Assembly: GCA_036502025.1 (NCBI GenBank)
Contig: DASXZJ010000011.1
Span: forward strand, 1 to 53,229
Origin: Bog-473 sp036502025
GTDB lineage: Bacteria > Actinomycetota > Acidimicrobiia > Acidimicrobiales > RAAP-2
Direction of reading: 5' to 3'
DNA: 53,229 nt
Shown: piece by piece, positions 24,721 to 32,793 of the stretch
Layout of the letters: the number at the start of each line of letters is the position of its first letter
How positions within the stretch are numbered: position 1 is the stretch's first letter
Translations under genes and position numbers: made by a program
Notes under the pieces: model-generated
Told to the model about the DNA's origin: nothing
What the model saw: the letters and a program-made list of their open reading frames with translations, nothing else
Databases searched by the model: none

Positions 24721-25356
24721 GTGAACATCGAGCGGGGAGGTTGTGTGGCGGTACCCCTTCAGACTGAGGACGCCAACCCCCGCTCCGACCCCGCCGAACT
24801 CCCAGACCTTGGCGACCCCGCGACCTTCATGGAGCAGTTCTGGCACCACGGTCCGGCCGTGCACGCCTATCTGAGCCGGCGGGCCGGCCGGCAGGGGGCC
24901 GACGACCTGTTCGGGGAAGTGTGGACCCGCGCCTTTGCCGCTCGGGCCAGCTACGACCACCGGGGACCCGATCCGCGGCCCTGGCTCTACGGGATCGCGC
25001 GCAACACCCTGCGCGCCCATTGGCGGCACCGCCAGCCGGAGCACGCGCTCGGAGAGGTCACGGCCGATCCGTTCGATGAGGCCGACGGCCGGCTCGATGC
25101 GCAGAGTCGCCTCACCGAGCTCCGCCGCGGCCTGGCCCTGCTCACCGAGGACGAGCGCGAGGTGCTGCTCCTCGTGGCATGGGAGCGCCTGACGCCGGCC
25201 GAGGCGGCCGCCGTCCTCGAGATCCCGCCGGGGACGGCCCGCAGCCGGCTGCACCGGGCCCGCCACGTCCTCCAAGACGAGATCACGTCTCCGTTCGCCC
25301 CGCCCACTCACGCGCCGAGCGCGTCAACCACGTCAGTAAAGGAGACCACACCATGA
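24721..25356 (+). CDS. ECF-type RNA polymerase sigma factor
   Basis: A 211-residue group 4 sigma factor. Region 2 spans about residues 38-100 (FMEQFWHHGPAVHAYLSRR, DDLFGEVWTRAFAAR, PWLYGIARNTLRAHWR), and region 4 spans about 132-185 with a helix-turn-helix (TPAEAAAVLEIPPGTARSRLHRARHVL). GTG at 24721 is taken as start, but GTG at 24745 with GGGGAGG just upstream is equally good. The stop overlaps the next gene start (ATGA), and that gene encodes a membrane protein of the family usually paired with such sigma factors, presumably its regulator. Confidence 0.9.
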   Translation: MNIERGGCVAVPLQTEDANPRSDPAELPDLGDPATFMEQFWHHGPAVHAYLSRRAGRQGADDLFGEVWTRAFAARASYDHRGPDPRPWLYGIARNTLRAHWRHRQPEHALGEVTADPFDEADGRLDAQSRLTELRRGLALLTEDEREVLLLVAWERLTPAEAAAVLEIPPGTARSRLHRARHVLQDEITSPFAPPTHAPSASTTSVKETTP

Positions 25357-26474
25357 ACACCCTCGAGCTGCTCGAGCATCTCGGCGAGGTGGAGCCGGTC
25401 GACCTCGACCTGCTGGGCCGTACCGCCGCGGTACTCGACGACGCCGCCGCCGCGGCGTCGACTCCACCGCCCCGTGTCGCCCAACTCGCCCCAGTCACCG
25501 CTCGGACGGCCCGCCGCGCCCGGCGAGTCCGCCGCTCCTGGATCGTCAGGACCGCCTCGATCGCGGCCGCCGTGGCTCTCCTCGGCGGCATCGGAGTCGT
25601 GGTGCGCCCCGGCACCACGGCCGGCCCCACTTCCGCCGCGGCGGCGGAGCTGCGCCAGCTGGCGCAGGTGGCGGCGGCCCAGCCGGCCACGGCGCCGCCC
25701 GGGCCCGGCCAGTACCAGTACACCGAGTCCGAGGAGGCGTACACCTCGAGCACCTACGACGTGCCCGGAGGGGGTTACACCGTCTCGGTTCCCGAGGAGC
25801 GCCAGATCTGGATCGGCCCCGACGGGTCGGGCCGGCTGGCTGAGACCTTCGGTCAGCCCGATTTCCTCAGCCCTCAGGACCGCGCCGACTGGGTGGCGGC
25901 CGGGAGCCCGAGCCTGGCTGAAGCACCGTCGGACACGTCCTTCGGTCCCGGCGGCCTGAGCGATGGCCCGGGAAACCTGTCGACACTCCCCACCGACCCG
26001 ACGGAGCTGGGCGCCATGCTCTCGGCCCGCAAGATCGAGGGCGGCCCCCCCGGCGCGGCCGAGGACTTCGTGCAGATCGGCGACCTCCTGCGCGAGACCG
26101 ACGCCTCACCAGCCTTGCGCGCCGCCCTGTACCAGGTGGCGTCGAACCTGCCCGGCGTGATCCTCCTCGGCGCGGTCACCGACCACGCGGGCCGGGCCGG
26201 GGTTGGGCTGGCCTTTGACTCGGCCGGAACCGAGCACGAGCTCATCTTCAGCCAGGCGACCGGCGCTCTGCTCGGCGAGGAGGACACCACGGTGGCCACC
26301 GGCGCGTCCGAGCCGGTCGGCACCGTCGACGACTGGGTGGTCTACCTGAGTTCCGAGGTGGTGGACTCGACCGGCGCCGGGATGTCGACCACGCCTGCCC
26401 CGCCGTCGGACAATTCGGGTAGCGACGCGCCCACCCCAGCGACGGGCGCCGCCCTAGGCACCGCCAATCAGTAG
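25353..26474 (+). CDS. CU044_5270-family membrane protein, probable sigma-factor partner
   Basis: A 373-residue protein. The N-terminal cytoplasmic part (about 1-60) is followed by a basic stretch (RRARRVRRSW), one membrane segment (about 65-86) and a large extracytoplasmic domain to the end. AELRQLAQVAA and the QYQYTESEEAY segment fit the CU044_5270 family, which is encoded next to ECF sigma factors in actinobacteria. It is probably an anti-sigma or sensor partner, by context only. AAAGGAG lies 8 nt before the ATG, and the 4-nt overlap implies coupling. The 3' end overlaps the convergent SDR by 7 bp. Confidence 0.82.
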   Translation: MNTLELLEHLGEVEPVDLDLLGRTAAVLDDAAAAASTPPPRVAQLAPVTARTARRARRVRRSWIVRTASIAAAVALLGGIGVVVRPGTTAGPTSAAAAELRQLAQVAAAQPATAPPGPGQYQYTESEEAYTSSTYDVPGGGYTVSVPEERQIWIGPDGSGRLAETFGQPDFLSPQDRADWVAAGSPSLAEAPSDTSFGPGGLSDGPGNLSTLPTDPTELGAMLSARKIEGGPPGAAEDFVQIGDLLRETDASPALRAALYQVASNLPGVILLGAVTDHAGRAGVGLAFDSAGTEHELIFSQATGALLGEEDTTVATGASEPVGTVDDWVVYLSSEVVDSTGAGMSTTPAPPSDNSGSDAPTPATGAALGTANQ

Positions 26475-27280
26475 TGCATCGCCACGCCACCGTTCGGGCT
26501 CAACAACTGCCCGGTGACGAAGCTCGATGCGTCTGAAGCCAGATACAGGACGCAGTATCCGATATCCGACGTCACGCCGACCCGGCGCAGCGGGGCGAAC
26601 TTGGCCATGGGCGTGAGCATGGCCGCCTTGGTCTCCTCGTCGATGGTCCCGTCGGGCCGCGTGTAGTAGCGGGCCGTCATGTTGGTCGGGATGAACCCCG
26701 GCGCGACCGTGTTGACCCGCACGCCGCGCTTGCCGACCTCGATGGCCATCGACTGGGTCAGTTGGGCCACGCCGGCCTTGCAGATGGCGTAGGGGCCCAC
26801 GCCGGGCGAGGGGGCCAGCACGGCGGCCGAGGCCATGTTGATGATGGAGCCGCCGCCCTGTTCCACCATCACCTTCCCGGCGGCCTGGCATCCGTACAGG
26901 ACGCCCTTGAGGTTCACCGAGAGGATGCGGTCGAACTCGTCGGGGTCGAGGTCGATGATGGAGCTGTCGATCATGATCCCCGCGATGTTGCACATGACGT
27001 CGAGGTGGCCGTGGCGGGAGACGATGCCGTCGACCAGCGCCGCCGCCGCTCCTCGCGCCGCGACGTCCAGCTGGGCGCTCTCCGCCATGCGGCCCGAATC
27101 GACGATGGCCTTGGCCGTCTCGTTCGCACCGTCCGGATCGATGTCGGCGCACACGACGAGCGCGCCGGCCCCGGCCAGCACCTCGGCCGTGGTGCGGCCG
27201 ATGCCGCTACCGGCCCCGGTGATCAGGGCCACCCGGCCGCTCAGGTCGAAGGCATGGTGCACACTCTCGGTCGTTTCCAC
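26468..27280 (-). CDS. Short-chain dehydrogenase/reductase
   Basis: A 270-residue classical SDR. TGAGSGIG near 21-28 binds NAD(P); CADID near 44 (acidic end of strand 2) favours NAD; CNIAG near 97 replaces the common NNAG. Catalytic Ser is in INMASAA and the pair Tyr-x-x-x-Lys in GPYAICKAG; the C-terminus has SPNGGVAM. It probably oxidises a secondary alcohol, for example a hydroxyacyl-CoA or hydroxysteroid. The GTG start at 27280 is supported by TAAGGT 6 nt upstream. Monocistronic. Confidence 0.88.
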   Translation of the reverse strand: METTESVHHAFDLSGRVALITGAGSGIGRTTAEVLAGAGALVVCADIDPDGANETAKAIVDSGRMAESAQLDVAARGAAAALVDGIVSRHGHLDVMCNIAGIMIDSSIIDLDPDEFDRILSVNLKGVLYGCQAAGKVMVEQGGGSIINMASAAVLAPSPGVGPYAICKAGVAQLTQSMAIEVGKRGVRVNTVAPGFIPTNMTARYYTRPDGTIDEETKAAMLTPMAKFAPLRRVGVTSDIGYCVLYLASDASSFVTGQLLSPNGGVAMHY

Positions 27281-27286
27281 GGGCGC

Positions 27287-27292
27287 ACCTTA
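27287..27292 (-). promoter_or_regulatory. -10 element, probably leaderless transcript
   Basis: On the minus strand, TAAGGT ends 6 nt before the GTG at 27280. Confidence 0.5.
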
Positions 27293-27312
27293 GAACCGGT
27301 ACGCCGCGTGCC

Positions 27313-27792
27313 TCAGGCGGTCACGCCTTCGACGGCCAGCAGAGCGCGCTTCATGGTCAGGCCGCCGCCGTAGCCGCCGATGCCGTTGCTGGCCAGCACC
27401 CGGTGGCAGGGCACGATGATCGGGATCGGGTTCTTGCCGTTGGCCTGGCCAACGGCGCGCGGGCCCTTGGGCCGGCCGACGCGCCGGGCCAGCTCGCCGT
27501 AGCTGATGGTCACCCCGTAGGGGATACGTGACAGCTCGTTCCACACGTCGCGCTGGAATGCAGTCCCGTCGAGCTCCAACGGGAGGTCGAACTCGGTGCG
27601 CTCGCCGGCGAAGTACTCCTCGAGCTGAATGGCCGTGTCCTTGAGGACCGGCGGTGCGTCCTGACCCTTGCTCCGCGGTCCTCGGGATTCCGTCGGCAAC
27701 CAGACGCCGATGAGCACGTCGCCGTCGCTCTCCAGGACCAGCCGGCCTACCGGCGTGTCGAGCGGCATGGTGAAAGTCGTCGATGTCGTCAT
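27313..27792 (-). CDS. ogt: Methylated-DNA-protein-cysteine methyltransferase
   Basis: A 159-residue O6-alkylguanine-DNA alkyltransferase. The acceptor is Cys129 in IVPCHRV; RVGRPKGPRAVGQANGKNP just before it and ISYGELA are the conserved helix-turn-helix and recognition segments. The protein transfers the alkyl group from O6-alkylguanine to its own cysteine and is then inactive. Its start overlaps the end of the AlkA/Ada fusion gene by 4 nt, so the two repair activities are made together. Confidence 0.94.
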   Translation of the reverse strand: MTTSTTFTMPLDTPVGRLVLESDGDVLIGVWLPTESRGPRSKGQDAPPVLKDTAIQLEEYFAGERTEFDLPLELDGTAFQRDVWNELSRIPYGVTISYGELARRVGRPKGPRAVGQANGKNPIPIIVPCHRVLASNGIGGYGGGLTMKRALLAVEGVTA

Positions 27793-29345
27793 GCTGCGGT
27801 ACTTCCTCTCGCTGGTTTCTTGGCGGTCTTGGTGAAGAGTGCGGGGGACAACGGCTCCTGGGCCGATGGCATCGACCAGAGATAGGTCATGGCGTAGCTG
27901 CGCCAGGGCCGCCAGCTCTCGGTCAGCGCGCGCAGGTGGTCAGGATCGTCGGGGAACCCGAGGGCGTGGGCGGCCCGGCGAATGCCGAGATCGGTCGGCA
28001 TGAAGGCGTCGGGGTCGCGCAGCGCTCGCATGGCGACGTACTCGGCCGTCCACGGCCCGATGCCCGGCAGCGCAATCAACGCGGTCCGGAGCTCGGTCGG
28101 ATCGGCGCCCGGGTCGATCACCAGGGCCCCGCTCTGCACCGCTTCGGCCAACGCCACCAAAGCCCGGCGCCGGCCGGCGGGCATGGGGAAGGCGGCCGGA
28201 TCGTTCTCGGCCAGGTCGATCAGGGCCGGCGGGGTGGGGAAGAGGTGGGTGACACCGCCGGCGGCCTCCGGGAGGACTTCGCCCGCGGCCTGGACCAGCC
28301 GACCGGCCACGGTGCGGGCGCCGGACACCGAAACCTGCTGCCCGATCACGGCGCGCACGGCCAGCTCGAAGCCGTCGGCCGCCCCGGGGACGCGGCGGCC
28401 CGGGTCGGCGGTCACCAGGGGCCCGAGGAGCGGGTCGTCGCGGAAGGCTTCGAGGACGGCGACGGGGTCGGCATCGAGGTCGAGCAGCTGGCGGCAGCGC
28501 GAGACGGCGGTGGTCAGATCGCGCAGATCGGAGAGGTGGAGATCCCCTTCGACGAACGCCGGTCCGCCCTCACCGGCGCCGGAGGCGGACAGCGCCACCA
28601 CGCCGTGGCCGTGGGGCAGCCGCAGGCTGCGCCGGTAGGTGGAGCCGTCGCGCTCCTCGATCCCGGGCACGGCGCGCTGCGCCAGGAAGTCGAGCACCGA
28701 CTCGGGACTGAAGGGGCGCCGGCACGGCAGGCGGAGGTGGATGCCCTGCGCCGTGCCGTCGGTCTGGCGCCGGGCGGCGCTCTTGGAGACACGGGCGCGC
28801 AAGCCGCTCGGGGTGTTGGCGAAGATCTGCCGCACCGTCTCGTTGCACTGGCGCACGCTGGCGAAGCCGGCGGCAAAGGCGACATGCGTAATGGGCAGGT
28901 CAGTCGTCTCCAGCAGGATGCGCGCCGTCTGGCTGCGTTGGGCCCGGGCGATGGCCAGCGGTCCGGTGCCGACCTCCGCCGTGATGAGCCGGTTGAGCTG
29001 GCGCACGCTGTAGCCCAGTCGGGCCGCCAGTCCCTCCACGCCCTCCCGATCGACGATGCCGTCGCGGATGAGGCGCATGGCCCGGGCCACCACGTCGGCC
29101 CGCATGTTCCACTCGGGCGAACCGGGTGTGGCGTCGGGCCGGCACCGCAGACAGGCGCGGAAGCCGGCCTGCTGGGCCGCCGCCGCCGTGGCGTAGAACC
29201 CCACGTTCTCGCGCTTGGGGGTGCGGGCCGGGCAGCTGGGCCGGCAGTAGATGCCGGTCGAGGTCACGCCGATGAAGAACCACCCGTCGAAACGGGCGTC
29301 CTTGCTGTGGGCGGCCTGGTAGCAGCGGTCCGGGTCCTCGATCAC
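27789..29345 (-). CDS. alkA: Ada-type regulator fused to AlkA 3-methyladenine DNA glycosylase
   Basis: A 518-residue fusion. An Ada zinc/methyl-acceptor domain has Cys34, Cys38, Cys65 and Cys68 (CxxxC-x26-CxxC); the first would accept a methyl group from phosphotriesters. An AraC-type helix-turn-helix follows (about 85-190, with ARAQRSQTARILLETTDLP and VAFAAGFASVRQ), then the AlkA N-domain and a HhH-GPD glycosylase (LPGIGPWTAEY, with catalytic Asp probably in PTDLGIRRA). The Ada part can activate the operon when methylated, so self-regulation is likely. GTG start at 29345. It is followed by the overlapping ogt gene, completing an adaptive-response unit. Confidence 0.92.
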   Translation of the reverse strand: MIEDPDRCYQAAHSKDARFDGWFFIGVTSTGIYCRPSCPARTPKRENVGFYATAAAAQQAGFRACLRCRPDATPGSPEWNMRADVVARAMRLIRDGIVDREGVEGLAARLGYSVRQLNRLITAEVGTGPLAIARAQRSQTARILLETTDLPITHVAFAAGFASVRQCNETVRQIFANTPSGLRARVSKSAARRQTDGTAQGIHLRLPCRRPFSPESVLDFLAQRAVPGIEERDGSTYRRSLRLPHGHGVVALSASGAGEGGPAFVEGDLHLSDLRDLTTAVSRCRQLLDLDADPVAVLEAFRDDPLLGPLVTADPGRRVPGAADGFELAVRAVIGQQVSVSGARTVAGRLVQAAGEVLPEAAGGVTHLFPTPPALIDLAENDPAAFPMPAGRRRALVALAEAVQSGALVIDPGADPTELRTALIALPGIGPWTAEYVAMRALRDPDAFMPTDLGIRRAAHALGFPDDPDHLRALTESWRPWRSYAMTYLWSMPSAQEPLSPALFTKTAKKPARGSTAA

Positions 29346-29427
29346 CGGGCCAGCGTGGCACGCGGCCGGGACGATTACTAGCGGAAATCGGACATGGTCG
29401 TGGTGGCCCGGTCAGTGGGCGCCCCGG

Positions 29428-30534
29428 TCAGTGGGGCCGTCCGGCCTGGGCCAGCACCAGCTGACGCTGGGCCGCCGCATCGCCCCAGGCCGCCGAGAGG
29501 GCCCAGGTGCGCTTCATGAAGAAGTGCAGATCGCACTCCCAGGTGTACCCGATCGCCCCGTGCACCTGGAGGGCCACCCGGGCGGCCAGGGTGGCGGCGT
29601 CCGACGCCATGGCCTTGGCCATGGAGGCGTCGTGGGAGACCGTCGTCTGCGCGGTGGCCAGCGACCAGGCGGCCCGGTAGGTGGCCGGGCGGGCGAACTC
29701 CAGCTTGACCCGCGCGTTGGCCAGGAGATGCTTGACCGCCTGGAAGCTGCCGATCGGCTGGCCGAACTGGTGGCGCTCCTTGGCGTAGTCCGCCGCCATG
29801 GTGATCATCCGGTCGGCCAGGCCGATCAGCAGCGCGGCCGACCCGGCGGCGGCGCGGTCGGCCAGCAGGGCGACCACCGCGTCGGCGGCCACGCCGTAGG
29901 CCAGCAGGGTGTCCGAGGAGAGCGGCCAGTGCACCGTCGAGAGAGGGCGCGTCGCATCGAGCGCCGGCGTGTCGTGCACCGTGCAGGACGAGGACGGCAC
30001 GGCGTGCACCTGCCAGCCCGAGTCGGCGTCGCGACAGGCCAGGAGGAACATGGCGGCCCCCGCGGCGCCGACGACGCGGGGGGTGCGCAGGGTCCCGTCG
30101 GCCGAGACCGTGGTGGGTGAGGTGGTCCCCGCGGTCCCGACGTCGATGCCGCCGATGGCGACGGTGCCGCCGTGGTCCAGCATCACCGTCAGGGCGGCCG
30201 CCGCGGCGGCGGCCGGCAGCAGCGCGGCCAGTGTCGGCGCCGCCAGCGCACCAGTCTCCAGCAAAGGCTCGGGGAGGGCGGCCCAGCCGGCCTCCTCCAG
30301 CACGCCGACCAGGTCGACGTCGCTCAACCCGAGGCCGCCCTCCGTGACCGGCACCAGCAGACCGGGCGCGCCCAGCTCGTCCAGCACAGCCCAGCGGGTG
30401 CGCGACAGCCGGACCCGCTCCTCGGGTGAGGCCGCGTCGAGGGCGCGCAGCGCGGCCGGTGGGCACTCGGTATCGAGGACCTGGCGCACGGCCTGGCGCA
30501 GCTCGACCTGCTCGTCGGAGAAGGAGAAGTCCAC
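29428..30534 (-). CDS. Acyl-CoA dehydrogenase, beta-type subunit of a second pair
   Basis: A 368-residue dehydrogenase-like protein. MDFSFSDEQVELRQAVRQVL opens the N-domain; the middle domain is Ala-rich and lacks the flavin motif; AKERHQFGQPIGSFQAVKH near 252 and LQVHGAIGYTWECD near 325 mark the C-domain. This is the same subunit type as the protein at 19998-21020. It starts 2 nt after the alpha-type gene, so one transcript makes both. It should form an alpha2beta2 enzyme acting on a bulky acyl-CoA such as a steroid side-chain thioester. Confidence 0.88.
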   Translation of the reverse strand: MDFSFSDEQVELRQAVRQVLDTECPPAALRALDAASPEERVRLSRTRWAVLDELGAPGLLVPVTEGGLGLSDVDLVGVLEEAGWAALPEPLLETGALAAPTLAALLPAAAAAAALTVMLDHGGTVAIGGIDVGTAGTTSPTTVSADGTLRTPRVVGAAGAAMFLLACRDADSGWQVHAVPSSSCTVHDTPALDATRPLSTVHWPLSSDTLLAYGVAADAVVALLADRAAAGSAALLIGLADRMITMAADYAKERHQFGQPIGSFQAVKHLLANARVKLEFARPATYRAAWSLATAQTTVSHDASMAKAMASDAATLAARVALQVHGAIGYTWECDLHFFMKRTWALSAAWGDAAAQRQLVLAQAGRPH

Positions 30535-30536
30535 CT

Positions 30537-31685
30537 TCAGCCCCGCGGTAGCCCGAGGAGGCGCTCGGCGACCACGTTGCGCTGGATCTCGTTGGTTCCG
30601 GCGTAGATCGGCCCGGCCAGCGCGAAGAGGTAGCCGTCGAGCCAGTCGCCCGGGGCGCCCGACTCGAGCAGCTCGGCGTCGGGGCCGAGCAGGGCGAGCG
30701 CGGTTTCGTGGATGGCGAGGTCGGTCTCGGACCAGAAGATCTTGTTGCAGCTGGCTTCGGGCCCGACGGCATGGCCGCGGCGTACCTTGCTGGCGGTCCA
30801 GTAGGTGTGGAGCCGGTAGGCCTCCGCGTCCATGTGGGCCTGGGCGACGGCGTCGGCCGAGGACGGGGGCCCGCCGCGCCGATGGAAGAGGTCGAGGAGG
30901 CGGCCGGCGGCCTCGGTATAGCGGGCCGGGCTGCGTAGCGAGAGGCCGCGCTCGCTGCCGGCGGTGGCCATGGCGACCGACCAGCCGGCACCCACCTCGC
31001 CCAGCACCTGGTCGTCGGGCACCTCGACGTCGTCAAAGAAGATCTCGGCGAAGCCGGTCTCCCCGTCGATCTGGGGAATGGGCCGCACGATGACGCCCGG
31101 CGAGTCGAGCTTGATCAGGAAGTAGGTGAGGCCGCGGTGACGCTCGGCGCCGGGGTCGGTGCGGAAGATGCCGAAGCACCATTCGGCGAACGCGCCGCGG
31201 CTGGCCCAGGTCTTCTGGCCGGTCAGCCGCCAGCCGTCACCGCCGGCGTTGCGCACGGCCCGCGAGCGGATGCCGGCCAGATCGCTGCCGGCGTCGGGCT
31301 CGGACCAGCCCTGGCACCAGATCTCTTCGCCCGAGGCCATCGGCGGGAGGAAGCGCGCCTTCTGCTCGGCCGTGCCGTACTCGAGCATGGTGGGGGCGAG
31401 CAGGAAGATGCCGTTCTGGCTGACCCGGGTGGGGGCGCGAGCCCGGTAGTACTCCTCCTCGAAGACGAGCCACTCCATGATCCCGACGTCGCGGCCGCCG
31501 TACTCGGCCGGCCAGCTGACCACCGACCAACGGTCACCGGCGAGGGTGCGCTCCCAGGCGCGGTGGGCTTCGAAGCCGTCGGGCGTATCGAGCGAAGGGA
31601 GGGGGTCGGCGGGGACGTGCGCGCCCAGCCAGGCCCGCGCCTCGGCCCGGAAGGCCTCTTGCGCCTCGGTGAAGGTCAGGTCCAT
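30537..31685 (-). CDS. Acyl-CoA dehydrogenase, alpha-type subunit of a second pair
   Basis: A 382-residue acyl-CoA dehydrogenase with WCQGWSEPDAGSDLAGI near 122-138 and WRLTGQKTWASRGAFAEW near 151-168 for FAD and substrate. The C-terminus reads IYAGTNEIQRNVVAERLLGLP: the YEGT glutamate of medium-chain enzymes is Ala, as in the first pair, so the catalytic base must be elsewhere. Start ATG 31685. A degenerate CTGACG-type palindrome lies 14 bp upstream. By context it is part of the steroid/CoA catabolic set. Confidence 0.9.
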   Translation of the reverse strand: MDLTFTEAQEAFRAEARAWLGAHVPADPLPSLDTPDGFEAHRAWERTLAGDRWSVVSWPAEYGGRDVGIMEWLVFEEEYYRARAPTRVSQNGIFLLAPTMLEYGTAEQKARFLPPMASGEEIWCQGWSEPDAGSDLAGIRSRAVRNAGGDGWRLTGQKTWASRGAFAEWCFGIFRTDPGAERHRGLTYFLIKLDSPGVIVRPIPQIDGETGFAEIFFDDVEVPDDQVLGEVGAGWSVAMATAGSERGLSLRSPARYTEAAGRLLDLFHRRGGPPSSADAVAQAHMDAEAYRLHTYWTASKVRRGHAVGPEASCNKIFWSETDLAIHETALALLGPDAELLESGAPGDWLDGYLFALAGPIYAGTNEIQRNVVAERLLGLPRG

Positions 31686-31698
31686 GTGCGCTGCGAAT

Positions 31699-31713
31699 CT
31701 GGCACAGGGTCAG
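31699..31713. promoter_or_regulatory. Degenerate operator-like palindrome CTGGCA-CAG-GGTCAG
   Basis: It matches the CTGACG-N3-CGTCAG core at 9 of 12 arm positions and ends in GTCAG-AT like the better copies. It is 14 bp upstream of the second alpha-type acyl-CoA dehydrogenase. Position supports it; the sequence match alone is weak. Confidence 0.4.
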
Positions 31714-31748
31714 ATCGATTGCCAAGGTGGCCGGATCAGAGGACGGGT

Positions 31749-32696
31749 TCAGGACGGCGGGTTGAGCAGGTGCTGCACGAAGAAGTGCACGACCATGGCC
31801 GTGATCTGGGCCGGGTCGGGTGCGCCGCCCGTCTGGGTGAAGAGGTGGCCCCCGCCGTGGACGACGACCAACCGCACGTCGACGCCGGCCGAGCCGAGAT
31901 CCCAGGCCAGGTCCTTGGACTGCTTGACCGCCACGATGGGGTCGTTGTCGGAGTGGAAGATGAGGAAGGGCGGGTCGCCGGGGGCGACGTAGGTGACCGG
32001 GCTGGCCGCCTGGAGCTCGGCGCCCAGCTGGTCGGGGGCGACGTTGCCGAGCAGCGAGATGAACGAGTCCGAGACCACGCCGCTCTCGCCGGCGTCGCCC
32101 ATGGTCAGGAGGTCCGACGGTCCGGCCAGGTCGACCACTGCTTCCACCCGGCTGGATTGGCTGGTGTAGGCCCCGACATCCCACCCGGCATCGAGCCGGG
32201 CCGTGCCGAGCAGGCTGACCAGGTGGCCGCCGGCGCTGTGGCCCCAGGCCCCGATGGCGTTGGGGTTGACGTGCAGTGCCCCGGCGTTGGCCCGGATGTA
32301 GCGGATGGCACACTTCACGTCCTCGATCTGGGCCGGCCAGGGCTTGTCCGCCCCCAGCCGGTAGTCGACGCTGACCACCACGAAGCCCTGGGCGGCCAGG
32401 GCCGGGCCGATCTCGTTGATGATGAAGCCGCCGGTGTCGTAGTCCCCCGACACCCACGAACCGCCGTGGACGTAGACCGCGGCCGGCGCATGGCCGGTGA
32501 GGTGCGCCGGCTCGGTGATCTTGGCCTGCTCTCCGTTGCAGTAGGTGACGGTGACCGTCTGGCCGGCCTGGAAGTCGGGGATGGCCCCGGTGCCCTGCGG
32601 GGTGGAAGGAGGGGACGGGCTGGCGCTGGCGCAGGCCGCCAGCAGGCTCATCGACGCCAGGCCGAGGCCCAGGGCGAGGAAGGGGCGGGTCCGCAC
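31749..32696 (-). CDS. Lipoprotein alpha/beta hydrolase (carboxylesterase-like)
   Basis: A 315-residue exported esterase. The lipobox LLAAC with Cys22 is followed by a short linker. YVHGGSW near 75 is the oxyanion motif of the hormone-sensitive-lipase/BD-FAE group; the nucleophile is Ser in GHSAGGH near 150; FHSDNDPIV near 247 contributes the Asp, and HGGGHLF near 280 the His. It may release acids from esters outside the cell, for instance steryl or plant esters. Start GTG 32696. It is divergent from the thiolase operon. Confidence 0.87.
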   Translation of the reverse strand: MRTRPFLALGLGLASMSLLAACASASPSPPSTPQGTGAIPDFQAGQTVTVTYCNGEQAKITEPAHLTGHAPAAVYVHGGSWVSGDYDTGGFIINEIGPALAAQGFVVVSVDYRLGADKPWPAQIEDVKCAIRYIRANAGALHVNPNAIGAWGHSAGGHLVSLLGTARLDAGWDVGAYTSQSSRVEAVVDLAGPSDLLTMGDAGESGVVSDSFISLLGNVAPDQLGAELQAASPVTYVAPGDPPFLIFHSDNDPIVAVKQSKDLAWDLGSAGVDVRLVVVHGGGHLFTQTGGAPDPAQITAMVVHFFVQHLLNPPS

Positions 32697-32756
32697 GGCT
32701 CATATCCTGGTCGATCCCCCGGGAGGGCGGGTGGCGCTCGGCTCGGGGAGCCGTAT

Positions 32757-32771
32757 CTAACGCCCCGTCAG
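32757..32771. promoter_or_regulatory. Operator-like palindrome CTAACG-CCC-CGTCAG
   Basis: One mismatch to the CTGACG-N3-CGTCAG core, followed by ATTT. It lies 22 bp upstream of the thiolase ATG. A TAACAAT box (32778-32784) between it and the ATG may be the -10, so the palindrome would cover the -35 region. Confidence 0.65.
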
Positions 32772-32793
32772 ATTTGGATAACAATGGCTCCCT

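Noticed and set aside
27291..27304. TAGAACCGGTACG as KstR-like site upstream of the SDR at 26468-27280
   Set aside because: Only the left half matches the consensus; the right half has several mismatches and it overlaps the likely -10.
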